DNA of 64,000 bases from Lujinxingia vulgaris. GTDB taxonomy: Bacteria; Myxococcota_A; Bradymonadia; Bradymonadales; Bradymonadaceae. The first letter of the stretch is position 1. Each line of letters starts with the position of its first letter. Under the pieces are notes generated by a model, which was not told the origin of the DNA, searched no databases, and worked only from the letters and a program-made list of their open reading frames with translations. A program made the position numbers and the translations under genes. The stretch covers positions 1 to 64,000 of the forward strand of contig NZ_VOSL01000011.1 of the NCBI RefSeq assembly GCF_007997005.1. Direction: 5' to 3'. Shown here piece after piece: positions 26,887-36,485 of this stretch.

Positions 26887-27756
26887 TTAATCTCGCAACT
26901 TCTTACCCGTCTTGAGCAACCACAACGCCACACCGCCAAAGATCGCGTTGAGCACAAGCAACATCACCGCCCCCTGCCACACCGGCACATCCGAGACGCC
27001 CACCATCCCGTAACGCACCCCGTTGACCATGTAGAGCACCGGGTTAAAAAGCGAGACGGTATCCCAGGGCGCCGGCAACATCTCGATCGAATAAAACACC
27101 CCGCCCAGAAAGGTCAGCGGCGTGATCAGGAAGTTGGGGAGCAGGTTAATATGATCAAAATCCTCGCCCAGGATCGCCACCACCACCCCGATGAACGCAA
27201 AGGCCATCGAGGTCAGCGCCATAAAGATCAGCGCCACCGGCACCGAATAAAAAGGTGAGGCTCCCATCAGCCAGGCCACGATCCAGATGATCGAGCCGAT
27301 CAACATCGCCCGCACCACCGCCGCGGCCACATACGCGCCCAGAAACTGCACGTAGGTCAGCGGCGTCACCAAAAGGTCCACGATCGTGCCGTGCACCTTG
27401 GTGATAAAGAGCGAGAACGCCGAGTTGATGTACGAATTGGTGATCAGCGCCAGCATCACAAGGCCCGGCACCAGAAAGTCCACGTAGGGCACCCCGCGGA
27501 TCTCCTGGAGCCGATCCCCCAGCGAATAGCCGAAGACCAGAAAGTAGAGCATCATCGTGATCACCGGGCTTATCACGGTCTGGCCGGCGATCGTCCAGAA
27601 GCGAAGAATCTCCTTATAAAAGAGCGTCCACGCCCCGAGGAGCTGGCGCTCCTGGGCCACATCCCTACTACGCGCGATCTTCTCCAGCGCCGCCTGCCGC
27701 GCCGCCTCACGCCCGCCCTCGGGCGCCTTCACGTCGCGCTCGTCGCTCACACTCAT
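26887..27756 (-). CDS. ABC-2 type exporter, permease subunit (YadH-like)
   Basis: Product of 289 residues. A charged cytoplasmic N-terminus of about 45 residues (rich in Arg/Glu/Ala) precedes six hydrophobic helices: TVISPVITMMLYFLVFGYSLG, VPGLVMLALITNSYINSAFSLF, FLGAYVAAAVVRAMLIGSIIWIVAWL, VALIFMALTSMAFAFIGVVVAIL, and others. The block NFLITPLTFLGGVFYSIEMLPAPWDTVSLFNPVLYMVNGVRYGMVGVSDV is the ABC-2 signature near the C-terminus. It belongs to the YadH/DrrB-like exporters; the substrate is unknown. Its ATG overlaps the stop of the ATPase gene (ATGA), so the two subunits are coupled. Confidence 0.94.
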   Translation of the reverse strand: MSVSDERDVKAPEGGREAARQAALEKIARSRDVAQERQLLGAWTLFYKEILRFWTIAGQTVISPVITMMLYFLVFGYSLGDRLQEIRGVPYVDFLVPGLVMLALITNSYINSAFSLFITKVHGTIVDLLVTPLTYVQFLGAYVAAAVVRAMLIGSIIWIVAWLMGASPFYSVPVALIFMALTSMAFAFIGVVVAILGEDFDHINLLPNFLITPLTFLGGVFYSIEMLPAPWDTVSLFNPVLYMVNGVRYGMVGVSDVPVWQGAVMLLVLNAIFGGVALWLLKTGKKLRD

Positions 27757-28730
27757 GACGCCCCCTTCGACGACGCGTCGGCGTCCTCATGCAACACCTC
27801 CCGGAAGATCGACTCCAGCGAGCTTCGCCCCCCTTCCACCGACACAATCGACGCGCCGGCGCCCACCAGCGTCTTCAGCAGGTAGTCCACTTCCTCGCCA
27901 CCCTCCTCGTCCCCGCCAGCCCGGGTGTAGTTCAGCTTGAGCGTGCGCCCCTGCACCTCCACCTCATGCTGCCCCAGCGCCTCAATCACCTGCGCAGACG
28001 GCGTCTCGCGCAGCCGCACCTCCACATGACGTCTGCCAAACTCCTCCATCAACGCCTCGCGATCATCGACGCGCAGCAACCTCCCCCGATTAATGATCCC
28101 CACGCGGTCGGCCAACTTCTCGGCCTCCTCCAGATAATGCGTCGTGAGCACGATGGTGGTGCCCCGCGCCCGCAACGCCTCCACATAACCCCAGAGCTCA
28201 TCGCGCAGCTCCACGTCCACGCCGGCGGTCGGCTCATCCAGAAAGAGCACCACCGGGTCATGCATCAACGCCTTGCAGATCATCAGCCGGCGCTTCATCC
28301 CGCCGGAGAGCCAGCGGGTGTTCGCGTCGGCCTTCTCCAGAAGTGAAAACTGGTCGAGCAGCGCGTCGATCTCATCGCGCGTGGGCTTCACCCCGAAATA
28401 CCCCGCCTGAAACTCCAGCACCTGCCGCACCGAGAAGAAGGCGTCCCAGTTGAGCTCCTGGGGCACAAGCCCCACCATCCGGCGTGTCACCCGGTAGTGA
28501 TCGACGACATCGAGCCCGGCCACCTTCACCTGCCCCTCAAACCCGGTGATCAGCCCGGTGATGCACCCGATCATCGTCGTCTTGCCCGCCCCGTTGGGCC
28601 CGAGCAACGCGAAGATCTCCCCGGGCTCAATCCTCAAGGTCACATCATCCACCGCACGTAACTCACCATAGCGTTTGGTCAGCCCCTTGAGCTCAACCAC
28701 CGCCTCCATCCCTTGTTCACCATCGCTCAC
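27753..28730 (-). CDS. ABC-2 type exporter, ATP-binding subunit (YadG-like)
   Basis: Product of 325 residues from GTG 28730; ATG 28709 (MEAVVELKGL) is a possible later start. Motifs: Walker A GPNGAGKTT, Q-loop VGLVPQELNWDAFFSVRQVLEF, ABC signature LSGGMKRRLMICKALMHDP, Walker B VLFLDEPTAGVD, and H-loop VLTTHYLEEAEKLADRVGII. The C-terminal ~90 residues are the extension usual in DrrA/YadG-like ATPases. It powers the permease encoded immediately downstream. The pair points away from the pilus operon and shares a 323-bp divergent region with pilB. Confidence 0.94.
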   Translation of the reverse strand: MSDGEQGMEAVVELKGLTKRYGELRAVDDVTLRIEPGEIFALLGPNGAGKTTMIGCITGLITGFEGQVKVAGLDVVDHYRVTRRMVGLVPQELNWDAFFSVRQVLEFQAGYFGVKPTRDEIDALLDQFSLLEKADANTRWLSGGMKRRLMICKALMHDPVVLFLDEPTAGVDVELRDELWGYVEALRARGTTIVLTTHYLEEAEKLADRVGIINRGRLLRVDDREALMEEFGRRHVEVRLRETPSAQVIEALGQHEVEVQGRTLKLNYTRAGGDEEGGEEVDYLLKTLVGAGASIVSVEGGRSSLESIFREVLHEDADASSKGAS

Positions 28731-29053
28731 TGCGTCACCATCGTTCGGGTCAAGGATCGCGCCGATCCCACAACCGCATCATCGAAACTCAAAACAAGCC
28801 GCTCTGAGGTACAAAACACGCGGCTCGCCGCGCGCTCGGATCGTGATCACAATCACCTCCCACGCAAGCGCGCTGGCCAAATTGACAGTATTTTGTCGGG
28901 CTTGGTACCCTCCCGGAAAGAATTTGCGTCCGACAACCAGGCGTACGACAATCGCTTGACCTCATACCCGGGTCTTCCCCCAGCCGATCGTCCGGTGACC
29001 AGCTCAGGTCGCCCCCCGATGGTGGTAGATTCCCCTCTGCACGGCAAACACAC
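28731..29053. other. Divergent intergenic region between the ABC exporter and pilB
   Basis: 323 bp without a gene. It contains the promoter-like element for pilB (28882-28911) and a short palindrome GTGATCAC at 28843-28850. The pilB start is preceded by only a weak ribosome site. No repeats or RNA genes are seen. Confidence 0.4.
28882..28911 (+). promoter_or_regulatory. Candidate sigma-70-type promoter of the pil operon
   Basis: TTGACA at 28882-28887, an 18-bp spacer, and TACCCT at 28906-28911 (TAnnnT). It is placed about 140 bases before pilB and would give a long leader. I found no sigma-54 pattern here, unlike at pilA. Confidence 0.35.
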
Positions 29054-30763
29054 ATGTCCAAAGAACGTATCGGAGAGCTGCTCGTCCGCGAGAACCTCGT
29101 CTCGCCAGCCCAACTCAAGCAGGCCCAGGACCGCTCCAAACGCGACGGCAGCCGCCTGGGATATGAGCTCACCCGCCTGGGATTTGTGGAAGAGGGCGAG
29201 CTGACCTCATTTTTGAGCCGCCACTTTGGCGTGCCCTCGGTGAGCCTGGCGGACATCGAAGTCCCCGAGAACATCATCCAGCTCATCCGCAAAGAGGTCG
29301 CGGTACGCCACCAGTGTCTGCCCATCAACCGCAGCGGCGCCACGCTTGTGGTCGCGATGGCCGATCCGTCGAACATCTACGCCATCGACGATCTGAAGTT
29401 CATGACCGGCTACAACATCGAGGTGGTCGTCGCCAGCGAATCGGCCATTGAGCAGGCCATCTACACCTATTACGGCGGCGAAGAGAGCGCCGGCGTCGAC
29501 TACGACGCCATCCTCGGCGAGCTCGATCTCGACGATGTCGATTACGTCGAAGAAGAAGACGCCGCCGACGTCAACGACCTGGCCCGCGCCAGCGAAGACG
29601 CCCCGGTCATTCGACTGGTCAACCACATCCTGGTCGACGCTATCAAACGCGGCGCCAGCGACATTCACATCGAGCCCTACGAGAAAGAGTTCCGCGTGCG
29701 CTTCCGCGTCGACGGCGTGCTCTCCGAGGTGATGCGTCCGCCGCTTAAGCTCAAAAACGCTATCACCTCCCGTCTCAAGATCATGAGCAACCTGGACATC
29801 GCCGAGCGGCGACTTCCCCAGGACGGCCGTATCAAGCTCAAGATGGGCCGCAACAAAGAGATGGACTTCCGCGTCAGCGTCTTGCCGACCCTCTTCGGCG
29901 AAAAAGTCGTTATGCGACTGCTCGACCAGTCCAACCTGCAGCTCGACATGACCAAGCTGGGCTTCGACGAGAAGGCCCTGAAGGTCTTCCTCGACTCCAT
30001 TCACCGCCCCTACGGCATGTGCCTGGTCACCGGCCCCACCGGTTCCGGTAAGACCACCACGCTGTATTCGGCGCTCAGCGACCTCAACAAAGTCAGCGAA
30101 AATATCTCCACGGCCGAAGACCCCGTCGAGTTCAACCTCGCTGGCATCAACCAGTGCCAGATGCACGAATCGATTGGCCTGAACTTCGCCGCCGCCCTGC
30201 GCTCCTTTTTGCGTCAGGACCCCGACATCATCATGGTCGGCGAGATTCGCGACTTCGAGACGGCCGAGATCGCCATTAAGGCGGCGCTCACCGGCCACAT
30301 GGTGTTGAGCACCCTGCACACCAACGACGCGCCCAGCACCATCAGCCGTCTGCTCAACATGGGCATTGAGCCCTTCCTGGTCACCGCCTCGCTCAACGTC
30401 GTCGTCGCCCAGCGACTGGCGCGCCGCATCTGCTCGGACTGCAAAGAAGTCTACAACGTCCCGCGCGAGACACTGGTCGAGATGGAGGTCCCCGAAGAGT
30501 GGCTCGACCGCCCGGTTTACCACGGCGCCGGCTGCTCCTCCTGCGGCGATACGGGCTACCGCGGCCGTGTCGCGCTCTACGAGGTCCTGGGTATGAACGA
30601 CGCCATCAAGGACTACATCCTGCAGGGCTACTCCACCGCCGAGCTCAAGGCCGAGGCCATCCGTCTGGGCATGAACACCCTGCGTCGCGCCGGCATCATC
30701 AAGATGTTCGAGGGCGTCACAACCCCCGAAGAGGTCGTGCGCAACAGCGCCCCGGACCGTTGA
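29054..30763 (+). CDS. pilB: Type IV pilus extension ATPase PilB
   Basis: Product of 569 residues, normal for PilB. This cytoplasmic hexameric motor drives pilin polymerisation. The N-terminal MshEN domain (MSKERIGELLVRENLVSPAQLKQAQD; LTSFLSRHFGVPSVSL), known in relatives to bind cyclic-di-GMP, covers about residues 1-150. Catalytic motifs: Walker A GPTGSGKTTTLYSAL, Asp box region ISTAEDPVEFNLAGINQCQ, Walker B RQDPDIIMVGEIRDFETAEIAIKAALTGH and the His box TLHTNDAPSTISRLLNMGI. Four cysteines in CSDCKEVYN and CSSCGDTGYRG bind zinc, as in other PilB/GspE proteins. It is the first gene of the pilus block. Confidence 0.97.
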   Translation: MSKERIGELLVRENLVSPAQLKQAQDRSKRDGSRLGYELTRLGFVEEGELTSFLSRHFGVPSVSLADIEVPENIIQLIRKEVAVRHQCLPINRSGATLVVAMADPSNIYAIDDLKFMTGYNIEVVVASESAIEQAIYTYYGGEESAGVDYDAILGELDLDDVDYVEEEDAADVNDLARASEDAPVIRLVNHILVDAIKRGASDIHIEPYEKEFRVRFRVDGVLSEVMRPPLKLKNAITSRLKIMSNLDIAERRLPQDGRIKLKMGRNKEMDFRVSVLPTLFGEKVVMRLLDQSNLQLDMTKLGFDEKALKVFLDSIHRPYGMCLVTGPTGSGKTTTLYSALSDLNKVSENISTAEDPVEFNLAGINQCQMHESIGLNFAAALRSFLRQDPDIIMVGEIRDFETAEIAIKAALTGHMVLSTLHTNDAPSTISRLLNMGIEPFLVTASLNVVVAQRLARRICSDCKEVYNVPRETLVEMEVPEEWLDRPVYHGAGCSSCGDTGYRGRVALYEVLGMNDAIKDYILQGYSTAELKAEAIRLGMNTLRRAGIIKMFEGVTTPEEVVRNSAPDR

Positions 30764-30832
30764 TCCCGCACGCCGACCGCACCGTCGATACGTTTACGCT
30801 GTTCTTCCTCTACCCCTCGTCCTGAGAGCGCT

Positions 30833-31960
30833 ATGGCCAACCTGCACCAGCTCCTGAAGATCATGGTCGACAAGAACGCCAGCGATCTTCACATCACCGT
30901 CGGAGCCCCTCCGCAGCTTCGCATCGACGGCTCGCTCGTGCCGCTCAAAACCTCCAAGCTCTCGCCGACTGAGACGCGCCAGCTCTGCTACAGCGTGCTC
31001 ACCGACAAGCAGAAGCAGGGCTTTGAGACCGACAACGAGCTCGATCTCTCCTTTGGCGTCAAGGGCCTGAGCCGCTTCCGTGGCAACATCTTTATGCAAC
31101 GCGGCGCGGTCGCCGGCGTCTTTCGTAAGATCCCCTTTGAGATCCTGAGCTTTCAGCAGCTTGGCCTGCCCCCGGTCATCGGCTCGTTTGCCGAGAAGCC
31201 CCGCGGACTGGTGCTGGTGACCGGCCCGACCGGCAGCGGTAAGTCCACCTCGCTGGCCGCCCTCATCGACAAGATCAACGTCGAGAAGCGCCTGCACATC
31301 CTCACGATCGAAGATCCGATCGAGTATCTGCACCCCCATAAAAACTGCCTGGTCAACCAGCGCGAGGTCGGCGCGGACACCGGCGGCTTTAAGAGCGCGC
31401 TTCGCTACGTCCTTCGTCAGGACCCCGACGTCGTGCTCATCGGTGAGCTTCGTGACCTGGAGACGATCGAGGCCGCGCTGACCATCAGTGAGACCGGCCA
31501 CCTGGCGCTGGGCACCCTGCACACCAACGGCTGTGTGCAGACGATCAACCGCATCATCGACGTCTTCCCCTCGCACCAGCAGTCGCAGATCCGCGCCCAG
31601 CTCTCCTTTGTGCTCGAAGGCGTCATCAGCCAGCAGCTGATCCCGCACGCCTCCGGCCGCGGCCGCGCGCTGGCCACCGAGGTGCTCGTGCCCACGCCGG
31701 CGATCCGCAACCTGATCCGCGAGGATAAGATCCACCAGATCTACAGCTCGATGCAGGTCGGTCAGTCGCGAAGCTTCATGCAGACGATGAATCAGTCTCT
31801 TTTCTTGCTTATCCGCGATCGACAAATCACAGTTGAAGACGGTCTGGCACGATCCAACGACCCCGAAGAACTCCGTACCATGCTTGAGCAGGGCGGCGCC
31901 GGGAACTCCGGCGGCGGCTCCGGCCCCCGTAACCGCAGCTCTTCGATCCGATACACCTGA
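30833..31960 (+). CDS. pilT: Type IV pilus retraction ATPase PilT
   Basis: Product of 375 residues. PilT depolymerises the pilus and powers twitching. The N-terminal PAS-like domain starts LHQLLKIMVDKNASDLHITVGAPPQLRIDG, typical of PilT. Motifs: Walker A GPTGSGKSTSLAALIDKIN, Asp box ILTIEDPIEYLH, Walker B RQDPDVVLIGELRDLETIEAALTISETGHLALGTLHTN, and the C-terminal AIRNLIREDKIHQIYSSMQVG (the AIRNLIRE motif needed for retraction). A Gly/Ser/Asn-rich tail of about 25 residues follows. It lies 69 bp after pilB and 70 bp before pilC. Confidence 0.97.
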   Translation: MANLHQLLKIMVDKNASDLHITVGAPPQLRIDGSLVPLKTSKLSPTETRQLCYSVLTDKQKQGFETDNELDLSFGVKGLSRFRGNIFMQRGAVAGVFRKIPFEILSFQQLGLPPVIGSFAEKPRGLVLVTGPTGSGKSTSLAALIDKINVEKRLHILTIEDPIEYLHPHKNCLVNQREVGADTGGFKSALRYVLRQDPDVVLIGELRDLETIEAALTISETGHLALGTLHTNGCVQTINRIIDVFPSHQQSQIRAQLSFVLEGVISQQLIPHASGRGRALATEVLVPTPAIRNLIREDKIHQIYSSMQVGQSRSFMQTMNQSLFLLIRDRQITVEDGLARSNDPEELRTMLEQGGAGNSGGGSGPRNRSSSIRYT

Positions 31961-32030
31961 GCGAGCCGTGCTGCCTCTTCAAAGGCAGTGCGTCTTGCAC
32001 CGAGTCATACAAACGCGTCTGAGGTGAGCA

Positions 32031-33242
32031 ATGCCTGTCTTTGTCTGGGAAGGAACCAACCGCTCCGGCGAAGCCCGTAAGGGTCAGATGAACGCCAGCA
32101 ACGCCGAAGAGGTGGAGCAGCGTCTTCGCCAGCAGGAGATCAACGTCTCCAAAGTGAAGAAGAAGGCCTCCAAGAGCTTCAACTTCAAGGGAGCCTCGCG
32201 CGTTCCTCAAGACAACCTGGTGATCTTCACCCGTCAGTTCGCCACGATGATCGACGCCGGCCTGCCCCTGGTGCAGTGCCTGGAGCTGCTCGGCGCCAAC
32301 GAGCCTCATAAAGGCTTCCAGCGCATCATCGCCGAGATCCGCAAAGATATTGAGTCGGGCTCGACCCTCTCCGACTCCATGGCCAAACATCCCGGCGCCT
32401 TCGACAACCTCTACGTCAGCCTGGTCGCCGCCGGTGAGGTCGCCGGTATCCTCGATACGGTCATGAACCGCCTGGCCATGCAGATCGAGAAGTCCCAGAA
32501 GCTGCGCCGGCGCATCAAAGGGGCGTTTACGTACCCGACCATCGTTGTCGTCATCGCGATCGTGATCCTCATCGGCATGCTCTACAAGATCATCCCGACC
32601 TTCGCCGCGATGTTCGCCGACATGGGCGGCGGCGCCGAGCTCCCCGCGCCGACGCGTTTTGTGATGGCGCTCTCGGAGTTCGTGCAGGCCTACTTCCTCT
32701 ACATCGTCGGCGGCATGATCGGCTTTGGCGTCACGGTCAAAACGCTGATGGGCTACCAGCCCACTCGCGCGGTGATCGATGACGTGCTGCTGAAAGTTCC
32801 CGTCTTCGGTGACCTTCTGCAAAAGACCGCCGTCGCGCGCTTTACCCGCACCCTGGGCACCATGGTGTCCTCCGGCGTTCCCATCGTCGACAGCCTGGAG
32901 ATCGTGGCAAAAACCGCCGGCAACATGACCATCCAGAAGGCCATCTTCTATGTGCGCGAGCGCATCAGCGAGGGTCAGAACATGGTCGACCCGCTCATGG
33001 AGACGGGCATCTTCCCGAAGATGGTCGTGCAGATGATCGGCGTCGGTGAGGCCACCGGTGCGCTCGACACCATGCTCAACAAGATCGCCGACTTCTACGA
33101 AGACGAAGTCGACGTGGCCGTCGAAGGCATGACCGCACTCATTGAGCCCATCATGATGGTCGGCCTGGGTGGGATGGTCGGCGGGATGCTCATCTCGATG
33201 TACCTGCCAATCTTCGAGATGGCCGGTAACATTCAGCAATAA
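32031..33242 (+). CDS. pilC: Type IV pilus inner-membrane platform protein PilC
   Basis: Product of 403 residues, typical for PilC/GspF. It anchors the pilus base and couples PilB/PilT to pilin insertion. Two T2SSF domains are visible: FTRQFATMIDAGLPLVQCLELLGANEPHKGFQ with LYVSLVAAGEVAGILDTVMNRLA, and ARFTRTLGTMVSSGVPIVDSLEIVAKTAGN with MVVQMIGVGEATGALDTMLNKIADFYEDEVD. Membrane helices lie near IVVVIAIVILIGMLYKIIPTF, the segment around FLYIVGGMIGFG, and the C-terminal PIMMVGLGGMVGGMLISMYLPIF. The N-terminal ~60 residues form the usual basic domain (VFVWEGTNRSGEARKGQMNA). Confidence 0.96.
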   Translation: MPVFVWEGTNRSGEARKGQMNASNAEEVEQRLRQQEINVSKVKKKASKSFNFKGASRVPQDNLVIFTRQFATMIDAGLPLVQCLELLGANEPHKGFQRIIAEIRKDIESGSTLSDSMAKHPGAFDNLYVSLVAAGEVAGILDTVMNRLAMQIEKSQKLRRRIKGAFTYPTIVVVIAIVILIGMLYKIIPTFAAMFADMGGGAELPAPTRFVMALSEFVQAYFLYIVGGMIGFGVTVKTLMGYQPTRAVIDDVLLKVPVFGDLLQKTAVARFTRTLGTMVSSGVPIVDSLEIVAKTAGNMTIQKAIFYVRERISEGQNMVDPLMETGIFPKMVVQMIGVGEATGALDTMLNKIADFYEDEVDVAVEGMTALIEPIMMVGLGGMVGGMLISMYLPIFEMAGNIQQ

Positions 33243-33265
33243 TTTCGGCTCCCCCCTCGCCACCT

Positions 33266-34987
33266 ATGCCACCGACGCGCGACCGACAGCGCGACCGCCT
33301 CAAAGGCCTCCTGGTCTTTCGGGTGGTCCTGGTCACACTCTTCCTGGGGAGCGCGGTGGCGCTTGATGTGCGCACCTTTGCCAGCGCCTCCGAGCCACGA
33401 AACCTCACGCTGCTCGGCCTCATCGTGGGCACCTACGTGCTCACGATCGCCCACGCCCTGGCGCTGCGTCAGAAGCTCAAAACCCAGACCCTGGCCTGGG
33501 CCCAGATCCTGGGCGATCTGGGCGTGACCACCATCCTGGCGCTGGTCTCCGGGGGCTTCGACAGCCTCTTTCTCTTCTTTTTCCACTTCACCATCATCAA
33601 CGCCGCGATCGTGTTGGGGCGCGTGGGTGGGCTCGTGGCCTCGGGCATCACGGTGCTCTCGCTCTGCTACCTGGCGCTGATCAGCGCCGGGGCGCTGCCC
33701 CACCCCATCTTAAGCGAGCCCCCGGCGCTGCGCGCCTGGGGCACGGTCGCCTACGAGGTCGTCGTCAACAGCGTCGGCGGCATCATGATCGCCGTACTCG
33801 CCGGACACCTGGCCGAGCGCCTCGGTGAGGCGACAGAAGCGCTGGAGCGCCGCGACATCGATCTTCAAGAACTTCGCGCGCTCAACGAGCACATCCTCAG
33901 CAGCCTCTCCAGCGGCCTGCTCACCGTCGACGGGCGCGGTAACGTGATCTTTATGAACCGCGCCGCCGAAGAGATCACCGCCTGGACCTCCGAGCAGGTG
34001 CTCGGCCGCGCGCTCAGCGATCTTTTCCCCAACCTCGCCAACGCCGCCCTGGGGCCCTCTCCCGGCAAGGACCCGCGCCTGGAGAGCACCTTTGTGCGCT
34101 CCGACGGGCGCGAGGTTCATCTGGGGTTCTCCGTCTCCCCCCTGCGAAACGCCGAGGCCCGCGAGGTCGGACGCATCATCATCTTCCAGGACTTAAGCGA
34201 CATTCGAAAACTCGAAGAGCAAATGAAACGCTCAGAGCGCCTGGCCGCCGTTGGTCAACTCTCCGCGGCGATCGCCCACGAGATCCGCAACCCCCTGGCT
34301 TCGATCAGCGGCTCGGTGGAGATGCTGCGCGCCGATGACGCGATCGACGATGAGAACCAGCTGCTGATGGACATCGTCCTGCGCGAAGTCGACCGCCTCA
34401 ACGGCCTCATCACCGACTTTCTGGCCTACTGCCAGCCCCGCCCCCTGCGCACCGAGCGCCGCGATCTTCGTGAACTTCTCGACGAGCTTTTGCACCTCTA
34501 CCGTTCGCAGGCCGAACGCGATCGCATTCACCTGGATGTGGATCTTACCCCCGGCCCGGAGCCCATCGAGGCGATGCTCGACGCCGAGGCCCTGCGCCAG
34601 ATCCTCTGGAACCTGCTGATCAACGCCGGCGACGCCGTGCGCGGCCTTCCGGCCGAAGATCGCCGGGTGCGGGTGGAACTCAGCGCGAGCACCATAGGCT
34701 CATACCCCGCCTGGCTCATCGCCGTGGAAGACAGCGGCGCAGGCGTCGCACCCGATCTTCGCGATCGCATCTTTGAGCCCTTCTTCACCACCAAAGACCA
34801 CGGAACGGGCCTGGGGCTCGCCACAAACTTCCGCCTGGCCGAGTCCCACGGCGGCCGCATCAGCGTGGAGTCCCCCCTTCACCTGACGGGTGCGCGCTTC
34901 GAGCTGATGATTCCGGCCGCGACCGACAGCTCGCGTGAGTCATCCTCACGTCTCCCTTCCCCTGAGGCCGTCGAAGAGGCATCCTGA
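33266..34987 (+). CDS. pilS: Sensor histidine kinase PilS
   Basis: Product of 573 residues. About six hydrophobic helices fill residues 15-185, as in PilS of Pseudomonas and Myxococcus. A short coiled-coil linker (LGEATEALERRDIDLQELRALNEHIL) leads to a PAS domain (SGLLTVDGRGNVIFMNRAAEEIT). The HisKA H-box is AIAHEIRNPLASISGSVEML. The HATPase domain has QILWNLLINAGDAV (N-box), AVEDSGAGV (G1), FFTTKDHGTGLGLATNFRLAESHGG (F and G2 boxes). In the known system PilS senses the pilin pool in the membrane and acts on PilR. The gene follows pilC by 23 bp and precedes pilR by 44 bp. Confidence 0.95.
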   Translation: MPPTRDRQRDRLKGLLVFRVVLVTLFLGSAVALDVRTFASASEPRNLTLLGLIVGTYVLTIAHALALRQKLKTQTLAWAQILGDLGVTTILALVSGGFDSLFLFFFHFTIINAAIVLGRVGGLVASGITVLSLCYLALISAGALPHPILSEPPALRAWGTVAYEVVVNSVGGIMIAVLAGHLAERLGEATEALERRDIDLQELRALNEHILSSLSSGLLTVDGRGNVIFMNRAAEEITAWTSEQVLGRALSDLFPNLANAALGPSPGKDPRLESTFVRSDGREVHLGFSVSPLRNAEAREVGRIIIFQDLSDIRKLEEQMKRSERLAAVGQLSAAIAHEIRNPLASISGSVEMLRADDAIDDENQLLMDIVLREVDRLNGLITDFLAYCQPRPLRTERRDLRELLDELLHLYRSQAERDRIHLDVDLTPGPEPIEAMLDAEALRQILWNLLINAGDAVRGLPAEDRRVRVELSASTIGSYPAWLIAVEDSGAGVAPDLRDRIFEPFFTTKDHGTGLGLATNFRLAESHGGRISVESPLHLTGARFELMIPAATDSSRESSSRLPSPEAVEEAS

Positions 34988-35031
34988 GGAAGACCCCGTT
35001 TCGTACGTTTACAATACGGCCCCTCAAGCTC

Positions 35032-36444
35032 ATGAGCGATCCCGCAACCGACAGCCCGGCGAGCGCCGAACTTCCCATCCTCGTCGTCGATGATGAACGC
35101 AGCATGCGTGAGTTCCTCACCGTCATGCTCAAAAAAGACGGCCACCCGGTCGAGGTCGCCGCCTGCGGCGAAGACGCCGCCGCCCGCATCGACGCCGGCG
35201 AGCGTTTTAAGCTGGTGATGACCGACCTGAAGATGCCCGGCATCGGGGGGCTTGATGTGCTCCGCGCGATCAAAGCCGCCCAGCCCTCCTGCCAGGTCAT
35301 CGTGATGACCGCCTACGCCACCGCCGAGACCGCGCTCTCAGCCATCAAGCTCGGCGCCTACGACTACATCACGAAGCCTTTTAAGATCGATGAGGCGCGC
35401 GTGGCAGTGAACCGTGCGCTGGAGAAGTTTGCGCTCGTCAGCGAGAACCTCTACCTGCGCGACGCACTCGATCACCGCCAGGGGCTGGGGCAGCTGATTG
35501 GCGAGTCCCGGGCGATGCAGCGCGTCTTCCAGATGATCCGGCGCGTCGCCCCCACCCGCACCACCATTTTGATCCATGGCGAGTCGGGCACGGGCAAAGA
35601 GCTCGTGGCTCGCGCCATTCACGACTTAAGCCCCAACGCCGAAGGCCCTTTTCTCCCCATCAACTGCGGCGCGATCCCCGAAAACCTCATTGAGAGCGAG
35701 CTCTTCGGCCATAAAAAAGGCGCCTTCACCGGCGCCCACGCCGACAAAGAAGGCCTCTTTGTGGCCGCCGGCCATGGCACGGTCTTCCTCGACGAGGTCG
35801 GCGAGCTGCCGCAATCGGTGCAGGTCAAACTTCTGCGGGTGCTGCAGGAGCGCAAAGTGCGCCCGGTGGGCGACTCGGCCGAACGCGAGGTGAGCTGTCG
35901 CATTGTGGCAGCCACCAACCGCGATCTTCGCCAGGAAGTTCAGGAGGGACGCTTTCGCGAAGACCTCTACTACCGCCTCAGCGTCATCCCGGTTGAGATG
36001 CCCCCCCTGCGCGAGCGCGGCGCCGATGTGCAACTTCTGCTGGAACATTTCCTGCACCGCTACGCCGAAGAGATCGGCAACCCCATCGAAGGCATCGACG
36101 CCCGCGCCCTGGCGATCCTCACCGCGTATGCCTACCCCGGCAACGTGCGTGAGCTGCAAAACATCGTCGAGCGCGCCGTCACGCTGGAGACCGGCTCACT
36201 GATCACCCCGGAGAGCCTTCCCTACCACCTGCAGGAAGAGAACTTCTCGCGGGTCGCCCGCCAGATCGACGTGCCCGAGGAGGGCGTCGATATGGAAAAG
36301 CTCGTCGAAGAGCTCGAGCGCAACCTCATCGCCCGCGCGCTTGAGCGCGCCGGCGGGGTCAAGACCGAGGCGGCGCGCCTGCTCAACATCAGCTTTCGCT
36401 CGCTGCGCTACCGCCTCGATAAATACGGCCTTAACGACGACTAA
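35032..36444 (+). CDS. pilR: Sigma-54-dependent response regulator PilR
   Basis: Product of 470 residues with the three NtrC-type domains. Receiver at residues 17-130: ILVVDDERSMREFL, phospho-acceptor Asp in LVMTDLKMPGIGG, and ITKPF near the end. AAA+ domain at about 155-385: Walker A GESGTGKE, the sigma-54 contact loop as KKGAFTGAHADKEG, Walker B TVFLDEVGELP, and the RFREDLYYRLSVIPVEMPPLRER block. Fis-type helix-turn-helix at the C-terminus: TEAARLLNISFRSLRYRLDKYGL. In M. xanthus and P. aeruginosa PilR activates pilA. Here a sigma-54 promoter lies before pilA at 37186-37200. Confidence 0.96.
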   Translation: MSDPATDSPASAELPILVVDDERSMREFLTVMLKKDGHPVEVAACGEDAAARIDAGERFKLVMTDLKMPGIGGLDVLRAIKAAQPSCQVIVMTAYATAETALSAIKLGAYDYITKPFKIDEARVAVNRALEKFALVSENLYLRDALDHRQGLGQLIGESRAMQRVFQMIRRVAPTRTTILIHGESGTGKELVARAIHDLSPNAEGPFLPINCGAIPENLIESELFGHKKGAFTGAHADKEGLFVAAGHGTVFLDEVGELPQSVQVKLLRVLQERKVRPVGDSAEREVSCRIVAATNRDLRQEVQEGRFREDLYYRLSVIPVEMPPLRERGADVQLLLEHFLHRYAEEIGNPIEGIDARALAILTAYAYPGNVRELQNIVERAVTLETGSLITPESLPYHLQEENFSRVARQIDVPEEGVDMEKLVEELERNLIARALERAGGVKTEAARLLNISFRSLRYRLDKYGLNDD

Positions 36445-36485
36445 GCCTCAACCCTCTGCCACTCGTCACCTCAAGGAGCCCCACC

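Noticed and set aside
28843-28850. GTGATCAC palindrome as a CRP-type site before pilB
   Set aside because: Too short and lacks the TGTGA-N6-TCACA layout.
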